DNA from: Pseudomonas oleovorans subsp. oleovorans
GTDB taxonomy: Bacteria > Pseudomonadota > Gammaproteobacteria > Pseudomonadales > Pseudomonadaceae
Length of the DNA stretch: 39,251 nt
Direction of reading: 5' to 3'
Assembly: GCF_002197815.1 (NCBI RefSeq)
Contig: NZ_NIUB01000039.1
Location: forward strand, 1 to 39,251
Each line of letters begins with the position of its first letter. Within the stretch, counting starts at the first letter, position 1. The position numbers and the translations under genes were made by a program. The notes beneath the pieces are model-generated. The model was given only the letters and a program-made list of their open reading frames with translations. It was not told the DNA's origin and searched no databases. Shown in pieces: positions 24,635 through 32,849 of this stretch.

Positions 24635-24703
24635 TTCGCGGCTGAAGCCGCTCCTACAATCAGAGACGTACGCGATCTATGTAGGAGCGGCTTCAGCCGC
24701 GAA
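24635..24703. repeat. REP palindrome, GGCTTCAGCCGCGAA subtype
   Basis: Two arms, TTCGCGGCTGAAGCCGCTCC... (24635-24658) and its perfect complement (24680-24703), flank 21 bases. It ends five bases before the stop codon of the ABC permease gene. Confidence 0.9.
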
Positions 24704-24708
24704 TGGCC

Positions 24709-25466
24709 TCAGCTCTTGAGCCGGTAGCCGGTCTTGAAGATCCAGCCCACCAGTAGGATGCACAGCGCCAGGAAGCCCAGCACCATGGCCAGGCTGACAC
24801 CAACGTTGACGTCCGACACGCCGTAGAAGCTCCAGCGGAAGGCGCTGATCAGGTACACCACGGGGTTGAACAGGGTCACCGTCTGCCAGGTCGGCGGCAG
24901 CATGCTGATCGAATAGAAAGCGCCGCCGAGGAAGGTCAGCGGCGTAACGATCAGCGCCGGAACGATCTGCAGCTTCTCCCAGCCATCGGCCCAGACGCCG
25001 ATGATGAAACCGAACAGGCTGAAGGTCAGCGCGGTCAGCACCAGAAACGCCGCCATCCAGATGGGATGCTGAATTTCGAAATCGACGAACAGCCTCGCCG
25101 TGAGCAGGATGATCAGGCCGAGAATCACCGACTTGGTCGCCGCCGCACCGACATAGCCAATGAGGATTTCCAGGTAGGACACCGGCGCCGACAGCAGCTC
25201 GTAGATGCTCCCCGAGTACTTGGGCATGTAGATGCCGAACGAAGCGTTGGAAATGCTCTCGGTCAGCAGTGCCAGCATGATCAGACCCGGAATGATGAAG
25301 GCGCCATAACTGACGCCCTGCACCTGGGTCATGCTCGAACCGATGGCCGAGCCGAACACCACGAAATACAGCGAGGTGCTGATCACCGGTGTGGCGATGC
25401 TCTGCAGCAGGGTGCGCCAGGTGCGCGCCAGCTCGAACAGGTAGATGGCCTTGATGGCGTACAGGT

Positions 25467-25470
<4 letters not shown>
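24709..25470 (-). CDS. ABC-2 type transporter permease (YadH-like)
   Basis: The 253-residue inner-membrane protein has six predicted helices of the ABC-2 fold. Family features include the N-terminal helix start ELARTWRTLLQSIATPVIST, the glycine-rich VQGVSYGAFIIPGLIMLALL, SNASFGIYMPKYSGSIYELL and FLGGAFYSISMLPPTWQ. It matches E. coli YadH (256) and is encoded with a YadG-like ATPase. The substrate is unknown; related exporters handle drugs, polysaccharide or lipids. Its ATG overlaps the ATPase stop by four bases (ATGA), so translation is coupled. Confidence 0.93.
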
Positions 25471-26396
<926 letters not shown>

Positions 26397-26611
26397 GGTG
26401 GATGGCCCCTTGCCTGCGGAAAACTCCACAGTTTACAGGGCATGAGGCACTGACATCAGCGCGAGAGAGAAAAAACGGCGCACTTGTGGTGCGCCGGGGA
26501 TGCAGCAGGTGAGGTAAGAAGCGATCACGGCGCTTGTGACGTCGTGACGATAGGCCAGGCTGCAGATGCCGCCCGGCGTATTCAGCGGCCGTTCATGATT
26601 GCACGCGAAGC

Positions 26612-26664
26612 TGTAGGGCGGGTGAAACCCGCCGCCTTGATTGGCGGGTTGCACCCGCCCTACA
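26612..26664. repeat. Palindromic repeat of the TGTAGGGCGGGTG type
   Basis: Arms TGTAGGGCGGGTGAAACCCG... (26612-26633) and GGCGGGTTGCACCCGCCCTA... (26643-26664) face each other. The right arm contains the TAG stop of the dehydrogenase gene (26660-26662). The remainder of 26430-26659 shows no gene. Confidence 0.85.
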
Positions 26665-27601
26665 ACGGAGTCAATAACTTGCCGGTGGCGATGAAGGCAC
26701 GCAGGTTGTCCAGCACCAGATCGGCCATCTGCTGGCGGGTCTCGACACTGGCGCTACCGACGTGCGGCAGCAGCACCACGTTGTCCAATTCACGCAACGC
26801 TGCCGGTACCTGGGGTTCGCGCTCGAAAACATCCAGCCCGGCACCACCGATTACCTTCTGCTGCAGCGCAGCGATCAGCGCCGCTTCATCGACCACCGAG
26901 CCACGCGCCACGTTGATCAGAAAACCATCAGGCCCCAGCGCTTCGAGCACCTTGGCGTCGATCAGGTGATAGGTCGCCTGGCCACCCGGGCAGGTCAACA
27001 CCAGGAAATCCGCCCAGCGCGCCAACGTCAGCAGATCCGGCTCGTGCTGATAGCGGCTGCCCACGACCGGGCGCCGGTTGTGGTAACGCACCGGCATGGA
27101 GAAGCCCGAGGCGCGCAGTGCCACCGCCTCGCCAATACGGCCTAGGCCGACGATACCCAGGCGCTTGCCGCTGACCCGGCGCGCCAGCGGGAAGCCCGTA
27201 GTGCTGCTCCAGGCGCCGCTGCGCACGAAGCGATCAGCCTCGGACAGGCGCCGCGCGCTGTCGATCATCAAGCCCATGGCCAGGTCAGCCACGCAGTCGT
27301 TGAGTACATCCGGCGTGGTGCTGAGCACGATGCCGCGATCACGCAGCAGCTCCAGCGGATAGGTATCGTAGCCCACGCCGAAACTGCAGATGGCGCGCAG
27401 ATTCGGCAGCAGCGAAAGCTGATCGGCGGTGCAGCCGAAACGGGCCGAGGACACCATGTAGATGAACTGCTCGCCCTGTTCACGCAGGAATGCCAGCGGC
27501 TCGGCCTGTTGCCACAGCGCGCTGACCTCGTACTCGTCGGCCAGCTCGCGGTTGAAACGCTCGCTCAGCGGGCCGATCTGTAACACCTTGGCTTTGCTCA
27601 T
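26660..27601 (-). CDS. 2-hydroxyacid dehydrogenase (GhrB/hydroxypyruvate reductase type)
   Basis: The 313-residue protein is a D-isomer-specific 2-hydroxyacid dehydrogenase with a split catalytic domain and a central NAD(P) domain. The dinucleotide motif is GLGRIG. The catalytic residues fit the family: Arg in NVARGSVVD, Glu in FEREPQVP and His in LLPHVGSAS. Such enzymes reduce glyoxylate or hydroxypyruvate. The gene begins 13 bases after the stop of a garD remnant in the same direction, so it was probably the last gene of a glucarate/galactarate operon and may have reduced a product of that pathway (inference). The cluster upstream is now degraded, so its promoter is uncertain. Its stop codon lies in a REP-like arm. 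Confidence 0.92.
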   Translation of the reverse strand: MSKAKVLQIGPLSERFNRELADEYEVSALWQQAEPLAFLREQGEQFIYMVSSARFGCTADQLSLLPNLRAICSFGVGYDTYPLELLRDRGIVLSTTPDVLNDCVADLAMGLMIDSARRLSEADRFVRSGAWSSTTGFPLARRVSGKRLGIVGLGRIGEAVALRASGFSMPVRYHNRRPVVGSRYQHEPDLLTLARWADFLVLTCPGGQATYHLIDAKVLEALGPDGFLINVARGSVVDEAALIAALQQKVIGGAGLDVFEREPQVPAALRELDNVVLLPHVGSASVETRQQMADLVLDNLRAFIATGKLLTPL

Positions 27602-27614
27602 GACGATCCCCCGT

Positions 27615-28145
27615 TCAGGTCACCGGCGCCGAGTTGAACAGTACCAGATCGTTGTGCAGACGCAGGCGTTCGGCGCAGGTCTGCTTGTGACCGCTGGCCA
27701 CGTCCAGATAGAGCTGGAAGATGTGCCAGCCCATTTGCTCCAGGGTCATGCGCCCGGAGACGATCTGCCCGGCGTCGACGTCGATCAGATCCGGCCAGCG
27801 CTCGGCCAGTTACGTGCGTGTGGCCACCTTGATCACCGGCACCATGGACAGGCCATAAGGCGTGCCGCGGTCGGTGGTGAAGATATGCAGGTTCATGCCC
27901 GCCGCCAGTTGCAGGTGCCGACGCAGCCATCCGGGTTGCGGAAGCCTGCGAAGGTGTAACCCTGCAGCGGCTCGCCGGGCGAGGTCTTGACGGTCGCCTT
28001 GGGCAGGTTGTCCAGCACTGGCGGCTTGGGCATGCACAGCACCTGCACAGTCACCCAGCTGCCGGCGGCAATGGGTTTCAGCGCATAACCGATCACTTCG
28101 CCATAAGGCACCACCTCGCCGCCTTCGACGATATCCACCAACGCC
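27615..28145 (-). pseudogene. garD: garD (galactarate dehydratase) remnant, internally deleted
   Basis: The right part (about 28145-27915) encodes the N-terminal SAF region of galactarate dehydratase: HKVALVDIVEGGEVVPYG, VIGYALKPIAAGSWV, then GYTFAGFRNPDGCVGT. Near 27915 it jumps, with a frame change, to the C-terminal end of the same protein (HIFTTDRGTPYGLSMVPVIK, ASGHKQTCAERLRLHND, ending SAPVT). Only about 175 of roughly 510 codons remain, so some two thirds of the gene is missing. A TAA at 27810-27812 interrupts the C-terminal piece. It starts in the middle of the gudD remnant without its own start codon. Galactarate dehydratase normally gives 5-dehydro-4-deoxy-D-glucarate. This copy cannot be active. 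Confidence 0.85.
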
Positions 28146-28706
28146 ACCTTGTGGCTCTGCGGGATGCCTTGTCCAGCTCGACGCCGAGGCCCGGCGTTTT
28201 CGGCACCTGCACCAGACCACCTTCGATGCGCAACGGGTTACGCATCAGGTACTGGCCGTCCTGCCAGATCCAGTGGGTATCGATGGCGGTCACGCGACCC
28301 GGCGCCGCAGCGGCGACGTGGGTGAACATGGCCAGGGAGATATCGAAGTGGTTGTTCGAATGCGAGCCCCAGGTCATGCCCCAGTCGTTGCACATCTGCG
28401 CCACACGCACGGAGCCGCCATGGTCCAGAAATGCGGGTCGGCCAGCGGGATATCCACCGATTGCAGGGAGATGGTGTGGCCCATCTGCCGCCAGTCGGTC
28501 GCGATCATGTTGGTCGCGGTGGGCAGACCGGTGGCACGGCGGAACTCGGCCATCACTTCACGACCGGAGTAGCCGTTCTCGGCGCCGCACGGGTCTTCGG
28601 CATAGGCCAGCACACCATGCAGGTCGCGGCACAAGGCGATGGCCTGATCCAGCGACCAGCCGCCGTTGGGGTCGAGCGTCACACGAGCATTCGGGAAGCG
28701 CGGCCA
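28146..28706 (-). pseudogene. gudD: gudD (glucarate dehydratase) remnant
   Basis: The fragment encodes the middle and C-terminal part of glucarate dehydratase (enolase superfamily): RVTLDPNGGWSLDQAIALC, EDPCGAENGYSGREVMAEF, NMIATDWRQMGH, then in another frame VAQMCNDWGMTWGSHSNNHF and TAIDTHWIWQDGQ to GLGVELD. The 5' part is gone: the fragment runs straight into the left inverted repeat of the IS5 element. A frameshift lies near 28415. The 3' end is fused, out of frame, to the garD remnant near 28146. The enzyme would convert D-glucarate to 5-dehydro-4-deoxy-D-glucarate. Confidence 0.88.
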
Positions 28707-29560
28707 GGGTCTGTTGCCGTTTCACATAGGTAACCAGAGAAAGGCACAGGCCATGGCCACGACGCTTTCGTAATTTCTCTTGAGCTTGTCGAACCGAGAT
28801 GCCACTGCCCGGTAGTGCTTTAGCCGGGCGAAGGCGTTCTCCACCAAGTGCCGGTTGCGGTAAAGACCTCTGTCCAGATCCGCGTTGCCTTTCACGGAGT
28901 TACGCTTTCTCGGGATCACGGCCTTGGCCCCTTGTTGCTCAACCTGCTGCCGAACTCTCTCGCTGTCATAGCCCTTGTCCGCGACAATGGTTTCAGCCTC
29001 CGGGAGCTTGGCAATCAATGCGGGAGCCTGGGTGCAATCATTGATTTGCCCCCCGTAATTTCAAACTCGATGGGCAGTCCATGAGCATCAACTGCCAGGT
29101 GAATCTTGCTGGTATTGCCAGCTCGACTTTTTCCTATGGCCTCATCGTTGCCACTGGCAGCGCCTGCACTGTGTTGGTGAGCCTTGGCATAGCTGCCATC
29201 AATGAACACCCATTCCATGTCGGGCTGCGCCACAAGCGCCTTGAAAACCTTGAGCCATTTTCCAGTTGCTGACCACGCATTGAAGCGTTTATAGACCTTA
29301 TTCCAGTTCCCGAACGCTTCGGGTAGATCTCTCCAGGGGCATCCCGTGCGCATGCGGTACAGCATGCCCTCCACGGTCATTTGTAGATCACGCTTGTTGT
29401 AGATGCCCTATGCAGTAGAATTTCCTGCAGCTTCGACCAATGCTTATCACTGAGCAATAATCGGGGCATTGCAAACTCGTATCGATGTTGTGTCAGAGCT
29501 TCAGCGATACGAATTTTCTCTTACATATCAACTGGTTAGCGCGAAGCGGCAACAGCCCCT
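28707..29560 (-). mobile_element. IS5-family insertion sequence (854 bp)
   Basis: The ends are imperfect 19-bp inverted repeats: GGGTCTGTTGCCGTTTCAC at 28707-28725 and GGGGCTGTTGCCGCTTCGC read inward from 29559 (four mismatches). Between them is one transposase gene on the minus strand broken into three frames. The flanking bases (CCA left, TAG right) show no direct repeat, and the gudD sequence left of the element does not resume on the right. The element therefore seems to mark a deletion. The size fits the IS427-type group of IS5. Confidence 0.85.
28722..29469 (-). pseudogene. IS5-family DDE transposase in three frames
   Basis: The N-terminal piece (ATG at 29469: MPRLLLSDKHWSKLQEILLH) changes frame near 29410 by an apparent one-base loss. 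The middle piece runs on as GIYNKRDLQ, MTVEGMLYRMRTGCPWRDLP (ATG at 29380) to EITGG, with the first catalytic Asp in VFIDGSYAKAHQ. The C-terminal piece continues as QINDCTQAPALIAKLPEAE, with the second Asp in IVADKGYDSE and the Glu in HLVENAFARLKH. The second change lies at a G GGG GGC heptamer (29054-29048) and may be a programmed -1 frameshift. The first change has no such signal and probably inactivates the gene, unless translation begins at 29380. Confidence 0.82.
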
Positions 29561-29638
29561 AGACATGTCACAAATCTGCAACACTCATCTTCCACGCTGA
29601 GCATGCCCCGCTACGCCTGACTTCCGAGGCATACCATC

Positions 29639-31264
29639 ATGTTCCTGCAAAAATCCCTGCGCGCGCAGATTCTCACTCTGCTCGGCGGCAGCCTGACGCT
29701 GATTCTGGTCACCGCCCTGGCCTGTTTCAGCTTCCTTTCCAGTGGTATGCAGTCCTATCGCGGCCTGCTCGATGGGCCGCTGGAATCTTCGCGCCTGATC
29801 GACGCGGCCAACGTCGAATTCAAGATTCAGGTGCAGGAATGGAAGAACGTCCTGCTGCGCGGTCAGGACAGCGCCAACCTGCAGCGCTACTGGGGCCAGT
29901 TCGAAGCGCAGGAGCGCAAGGTGCAGGACATTCTCGGCCAGTTGACCCAGGTCGCCGCAGCCGACCCGGCCTTGAAGACGCAAGTCGAGCGCCTGCGTAG
30001 CGAACATCAGGCGCTTGGTGGCAATTACCGCAAGGGCCGCGACGCCTTCGTGGCCGCCGGAGCCGATGCCAAAGCCGGCGATGAAGCCGTCAAAGGCATC
30101 GACCGCGCGGCCAGCGAGCAGATGACCGCCCTGGTCGAGCAGTTGCGCCAGAACAGCCTGAACCAGGCCGAGCAGATCAACGCCAGCGCCGCGCGCACCA
30201 TTCTCAGCGGCACCGTCGTGATGCTGGCCGCCGCCCTGGTCATCGCCGTATTCAGCCTGTGGCTGGTCAATCGCAACCTGATCATTCCCATACGCCACCT
30301 GATCGGCCATGTCGACCAACTCAGCCAAGGCCGTTTCGGTCAACGCGTGGAAAGCACCCGACAAGATGAACTGGGCCTGCTGGCGCGCGCCGCGAACACC
30401 CTGCGCGACTTTCTTGCCAGCACCAGCGAGCGCCTGCACCACAGTACGCAGAACCTCGACAGTGCCAGCAGCGAGCTGAACGCCATCGCCTCACGCATGA
30501 CCGAGGGCGTCAGCGAGCAGTTCGAGCGCACCGATCAGGTCGCCGCGGCCATGCATGAGATGTCCGCCACGGCGCAGGAAGTCGCGCGCCACGCCGCCGA
30601 CGCCGCGCACGCGGCCAACGATGCCGACGACTCAGCACGTCAGGGCAGCACGGTGATGCAATCGACCATCGCCACCATCACCGACATTCGCGGCGAGATC
30701 GCCAACACCGCCGAGGTGATCCGTCGCCTGGAAAGCGACAGCGGGCGTATCGGCAAGGTGCTGGAAGTAATCCGCGGCATCGCCGAGCAGACCAATTTGC
30801 TGGCGCTCAACGCCGCCATCGAAGCCGCTCGCGCTGGTGAACAAGGCCGCGGCTTCGCCGTGGTCGCCGACGAGGTGCGCCACCTGGCCCAGCGCACCGC
30901 CGAGTCCACCGCCGAGATCAACCAGATCATCGACACCGTACAGAGCGGCGCGCTGAATGCCGTGCGCGCCATCGAGAGCGGCCAGCAGCGCAGTGAGCAG
31001 GGCGTGACCCAGGTCACCGAGGCCGGCGCCATGCTGCAGCGCATCACCGAAGCGGTGGAAGCCATCCGCGACATGAACCAGCAGATTGCCACCGCAGCCG
31101 AAGAGCAAACCTCGGTGGCCGAGGACATCTCGCGCAACCTCACCGAGCTGACCGCCATCGCCAGCGCCAACCAGGACAACGTCGAACGTACGCAGAAAGC
31201 CAGCCGCAACCTGCATGACATGTCCGGGCAACTGGGCGAAGTGACTCGCCGCCTGGGCTCCTGA
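29639..31264 (+). CDS. Methyl-accepting chemotaxis protein
   Basis: The 541-residue inner-membrane chemoreceptor has a first membrane helix at about residues 11-32, a periplasmic helical sensor region (about 33-185) and a second helix near 188-211. A HAMP domain follows, then the MCP signalling domain with the hairpin tip EQTNLLALNAAIEAARAGEQ and GRGFAVVADEVRHLAQ. The ligand cannot be read. No C-terminal pentapeptide for CheR/CheB docking is seen. The ATG at 29639 follows GAGGCATACC. Only 78 bp separate it from the IS5 end, so its promoter may have been disturbed or supplied by the insertion. Confidence 0.94.
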   Translation: MFLQKSLRAQILTLLGGSLTLILVTALACFSFLSSGMQSYRGLLDGPLESSRLIDAANVEFKIQVQEWKNVLLRGQDSANLQRYWGQFEAQERKVQDILGQLTQVAAADPALKTQVERLRSEHQALGGNYRKGRDAFVAAGADAKAGDEAVKGIDRAASEQMTALVEQLRQNSLNQAEQINASAARTILSGTVVMLAAALVIAVFSLWLVNRNLIIPIRHLIGHVDQLSQGRFGQRVESTRQDELGLLARAANTLRDFLASTSERLHHSTQNLDSASSELNAIASRMTEGVSEQFERTDQVAAAMHEMSATAQEVARHAADAAHAANDADDSARQGSTVMQSTIATITDIRGEIANTAEVIRRLESDSGRIGKVLEVIRGIAEQTNLLALNAAIEAARAGEQGRGFAVVADEVRHLAQRTAESTAEINQIIDTVQSGALNAVRAIESGQQRSEQGVTQVTEAGAMLQRITEAVEAIRDMNQQIATAAEEQTSVAEDISRNLTELTAIASANQDNVERTQKASRNLHDMSGQLGEVTRRLGS

Positions 31265-31471
31265 CCCGATCTGCGAACCGGCATGGCACGCGTCTCCGCC
31301 TCCAGCATCTACCGCCTGCGCGCAGAGTGAGTAGCGAGGCGCGGGATCAACAGCATGCTGCGCCCCTCCAACTCGCCTGCGGTAAAGGTCTGCACGGCTT
31401 CGCCTTGTCCGCCCCACCTGCTGAAAACAGGCAAACGACAAAAGGCAGCAATTAACCCTTGCTATTTATGT

Positions 31472-31490
31472 AATAGGAATTATTCTCAGT
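31472..31490 (+). promoter_or_regulatory. Fur-box-like site upstream of the PA4570-type gene
   Basis: AATAGGAATTATTCTCAGT matches the Fur consensus well in its GAATTATTCTCA part. It lies 28 bp before the ATG at 31519. The P. aeruginosa relative (PA4570) is, as I recall, strongly induced by iron starvation, which fits. Confidence 0.6.
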
Positions 31491-31518
31491 TACGTAATGA
31501 CGGCCAAGGAGACCTGCC

Positions 31519-31749
31519 ATGACCTACCTGATCGATGCCTGGCTGGACCGCCCGCATCCCTACCTGCGCATCCTCAACCGTGAAACCGGTGAAGTCTGCG
31601 CCATGCTCGAAGAAGAAGCCCTGGACGAACTGCGTGATCAGGGCGACCTGGATTTACACGAACTCAGCTCCAGCGAACCCATCGTCCTCAAGGAACTGGT
31701 GCGCAGCCTGTTTCTGTACTGTTACGCCCGGGCATTACGCCCATCCTGA
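31519..31749 (+). CDS. Small conserved Pseudomonas protein (PA4570-like), probably iron-regulated
   Basis: The 76-residue acidic, soluble protein begins MTYLIDAWLDRPHPYLRIL and has many Glu and Asp residues in its middle (LEEEALDELRDQGDLDLHEL). No known domain or catalytic motif is visible. The ATG follows CAAGGAGACC, a strong ribosome site. A Fur-like box lies just upstream. Its position convergent with fklB matches the neighbourhood I recall for PA4570 and PA4572 (fklB) in P. aeruginosa, but the identification is from memory. Function unknown. Confidence 0.82.
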   Translation: MTYLIDAWLDRPHPYLRILNRETGEVCAMLEEEALDELRDQGDLDLHELSSSEPIVLKELVRSLFLYCYARALRPS

Positions 31750-31756
31750 AAGACAA

Positions 31757-31787
31757 AACGGCCCTTGCGCAATGCAGAAGGGCCGTT
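31757..31787. terminator. Bidirectional terminator between the PA4570-type gene and fklB
   Basis: AACGGCCCTT (31757-31766) pairs with AAGGGCCGTT (31778-31787). On the minus strand it is followed by GTTTTGTCTTTC, a reasonable T-run. It lies eight bases after the stop of the plus-strand gene. Confidence 0.75.
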
Positions 31788-31798
31788 CGTACGCCGCC

Positions 31799-31827
31799 TA
31801 GGGTGGACGACGCTTCACCCGTCCACC
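31799..31827. repeat. Short inverted repeat of the TAGGGTGGA type
   Basis: GGTGGACG (31802-31809) pairs with CGTCCACC (31820-31827). The TAGGGTGGA(T/C)GACGC head is shared with the hairpin at 17402-17428. Confidence 0.6.
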
Positions 31828-31879
31828 GTGGTCGCGATGGTGGACAAAAACAGCATTGCCCACCCTACAAACCTTTTGG

Positions 31880-32000
31880 AGGCATCGCGAGCTAGAGCGA
31901 TACAAGGCAAAAACAAGGGAGAAAGCGGAGTGTACTTTTGTACATGAGCATTTCGAGCTTGTTTTTAACGCAGTAGCGCCGACGCGCAGCAGGCCGTTGG
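31880..32000. repeat. Degenerate relative of the 13357-13550 MITE-like repeat
   Basis: It shares ATGAGCATTT, then GTTTTTAACGCAG, then a CGCAG and CAGGCCGTTG end piece in an order like the interior of the 194-bp element, and has an AAGGCAAAAAC-type left part. Perfect terminal repeats are missing. It lies just behind the fklB stop codon. Confidence 0.6.
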
Positions 32001-32006
32001 CGGTTC

Positions 32007-32636
32007 TTACAGAATATCCAGCAGCTCGACATCGAATACCAGCACACTGTGCGGCGGGATGCTACCGACGCCCTGAGCGCCGTAGGCCAGCTCGCTCGGT
32101 ACGTGCAGGCGCCATTTGCTGCCGGTGCCCATCAGTTGCAGGGCCTCGACCCAACCCGGAATCACACCACCGACCGGGAATTCAGCCGGCTGGCCGCGCT
32201 CGTAGGAGCTGTCGAACACGGTGCCGTCGATCAGGGTGCCATGGTAGTGGGTACGCACCTGATCCTCAGCCGACGGCTTGGCGCCCTCGCCCGCGACCAG
32301 CACTTCATACTGCAGGCCGGAGGCCAACACGGTCACGCCCTCGCGCTTGGCGTTCTCGGCCAGGTAGGCACGGCCTTCACCGGCAGCGGCTTCGGCCTTG
32401 GCGGCAGCTTCGGCCTGCATGATCTCGCGGATGACCTTGAAGCTGGCGCCCAGCTCGGCTTCGGAAACACGACTGGCCTGGCCGCTGAACGCGTCGGTCA
32501 GACCGGCGAGAATGGCGTTCAGATCGACCCCGGGCGGCGGGTTGTCACGCAGCTGACCACCGAGTTGACGACCGATGCCGTAACTGACGCGGCCTTCATC
32601 GGAGGACAGGTCGGGGCTGAAGTTGAATTCGGACAT
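32007..32636 (-). CDS. fklB: FKBP-type peptidyl-prolyl isomerase FklB
   Basis: FklB speeds cis-trans isomerisation at proline and helps folding. The 209-residue product is close to E. coli FklB (206). An N-terminal helical dimerisation domain (SSDEGRVSYGIGRQLGGQL...) precedes the C-terminal FKBP domain with DQVRTHYHGTLIDGTVFDSS, PVGGVIPGWVEALQLM, HVPSELAYG and FDVELLDI. There is no signal peptide, so the protein is cytosolic. The ATG at 32636 follows GGAGCC; the longer ORF from 32705 has no support. It ends in the repeat region at 31880-32000. Confidence 0.94.
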   Translation of the reverse strand: MSEFNFSPDLSSDEGRVSYGIGRQLGGQLRDNPPPGVDLNAILAGLTDAFSGQASRVSEAELGASFKVIREIMQAEAAAKAEAAAGEGRAYLAENAKREGVTVLASGLQYEVLVAGEGAKPSAEDQVRTHYHGTLIDGTVFDSSYERGQPAEFPVGGVIPGWVEALQLMGTGSKWRLHVPSELAYGAQGVGSIPPHSVLVFDVELLDIL

Positions 32637-32849
32637 GAAAGGCTCCGCTTTGGGCTGTGAAAAAAGGTCGGCCAGACTAGCACAGAACCCCATGTCACCG
32701 GACACCAGCCCTACCGTCCATCTGCCTGCAAAGGGCAGAGATCAATCCCTTGATCTGGCGCAAACACGACTACCTTTAGCTAAGCCTTACTTAAGAAAAG
32801 CCCAGATATCATATCGACATCATTCGTTCGCCCCTCAGGAGCGTGCGTC

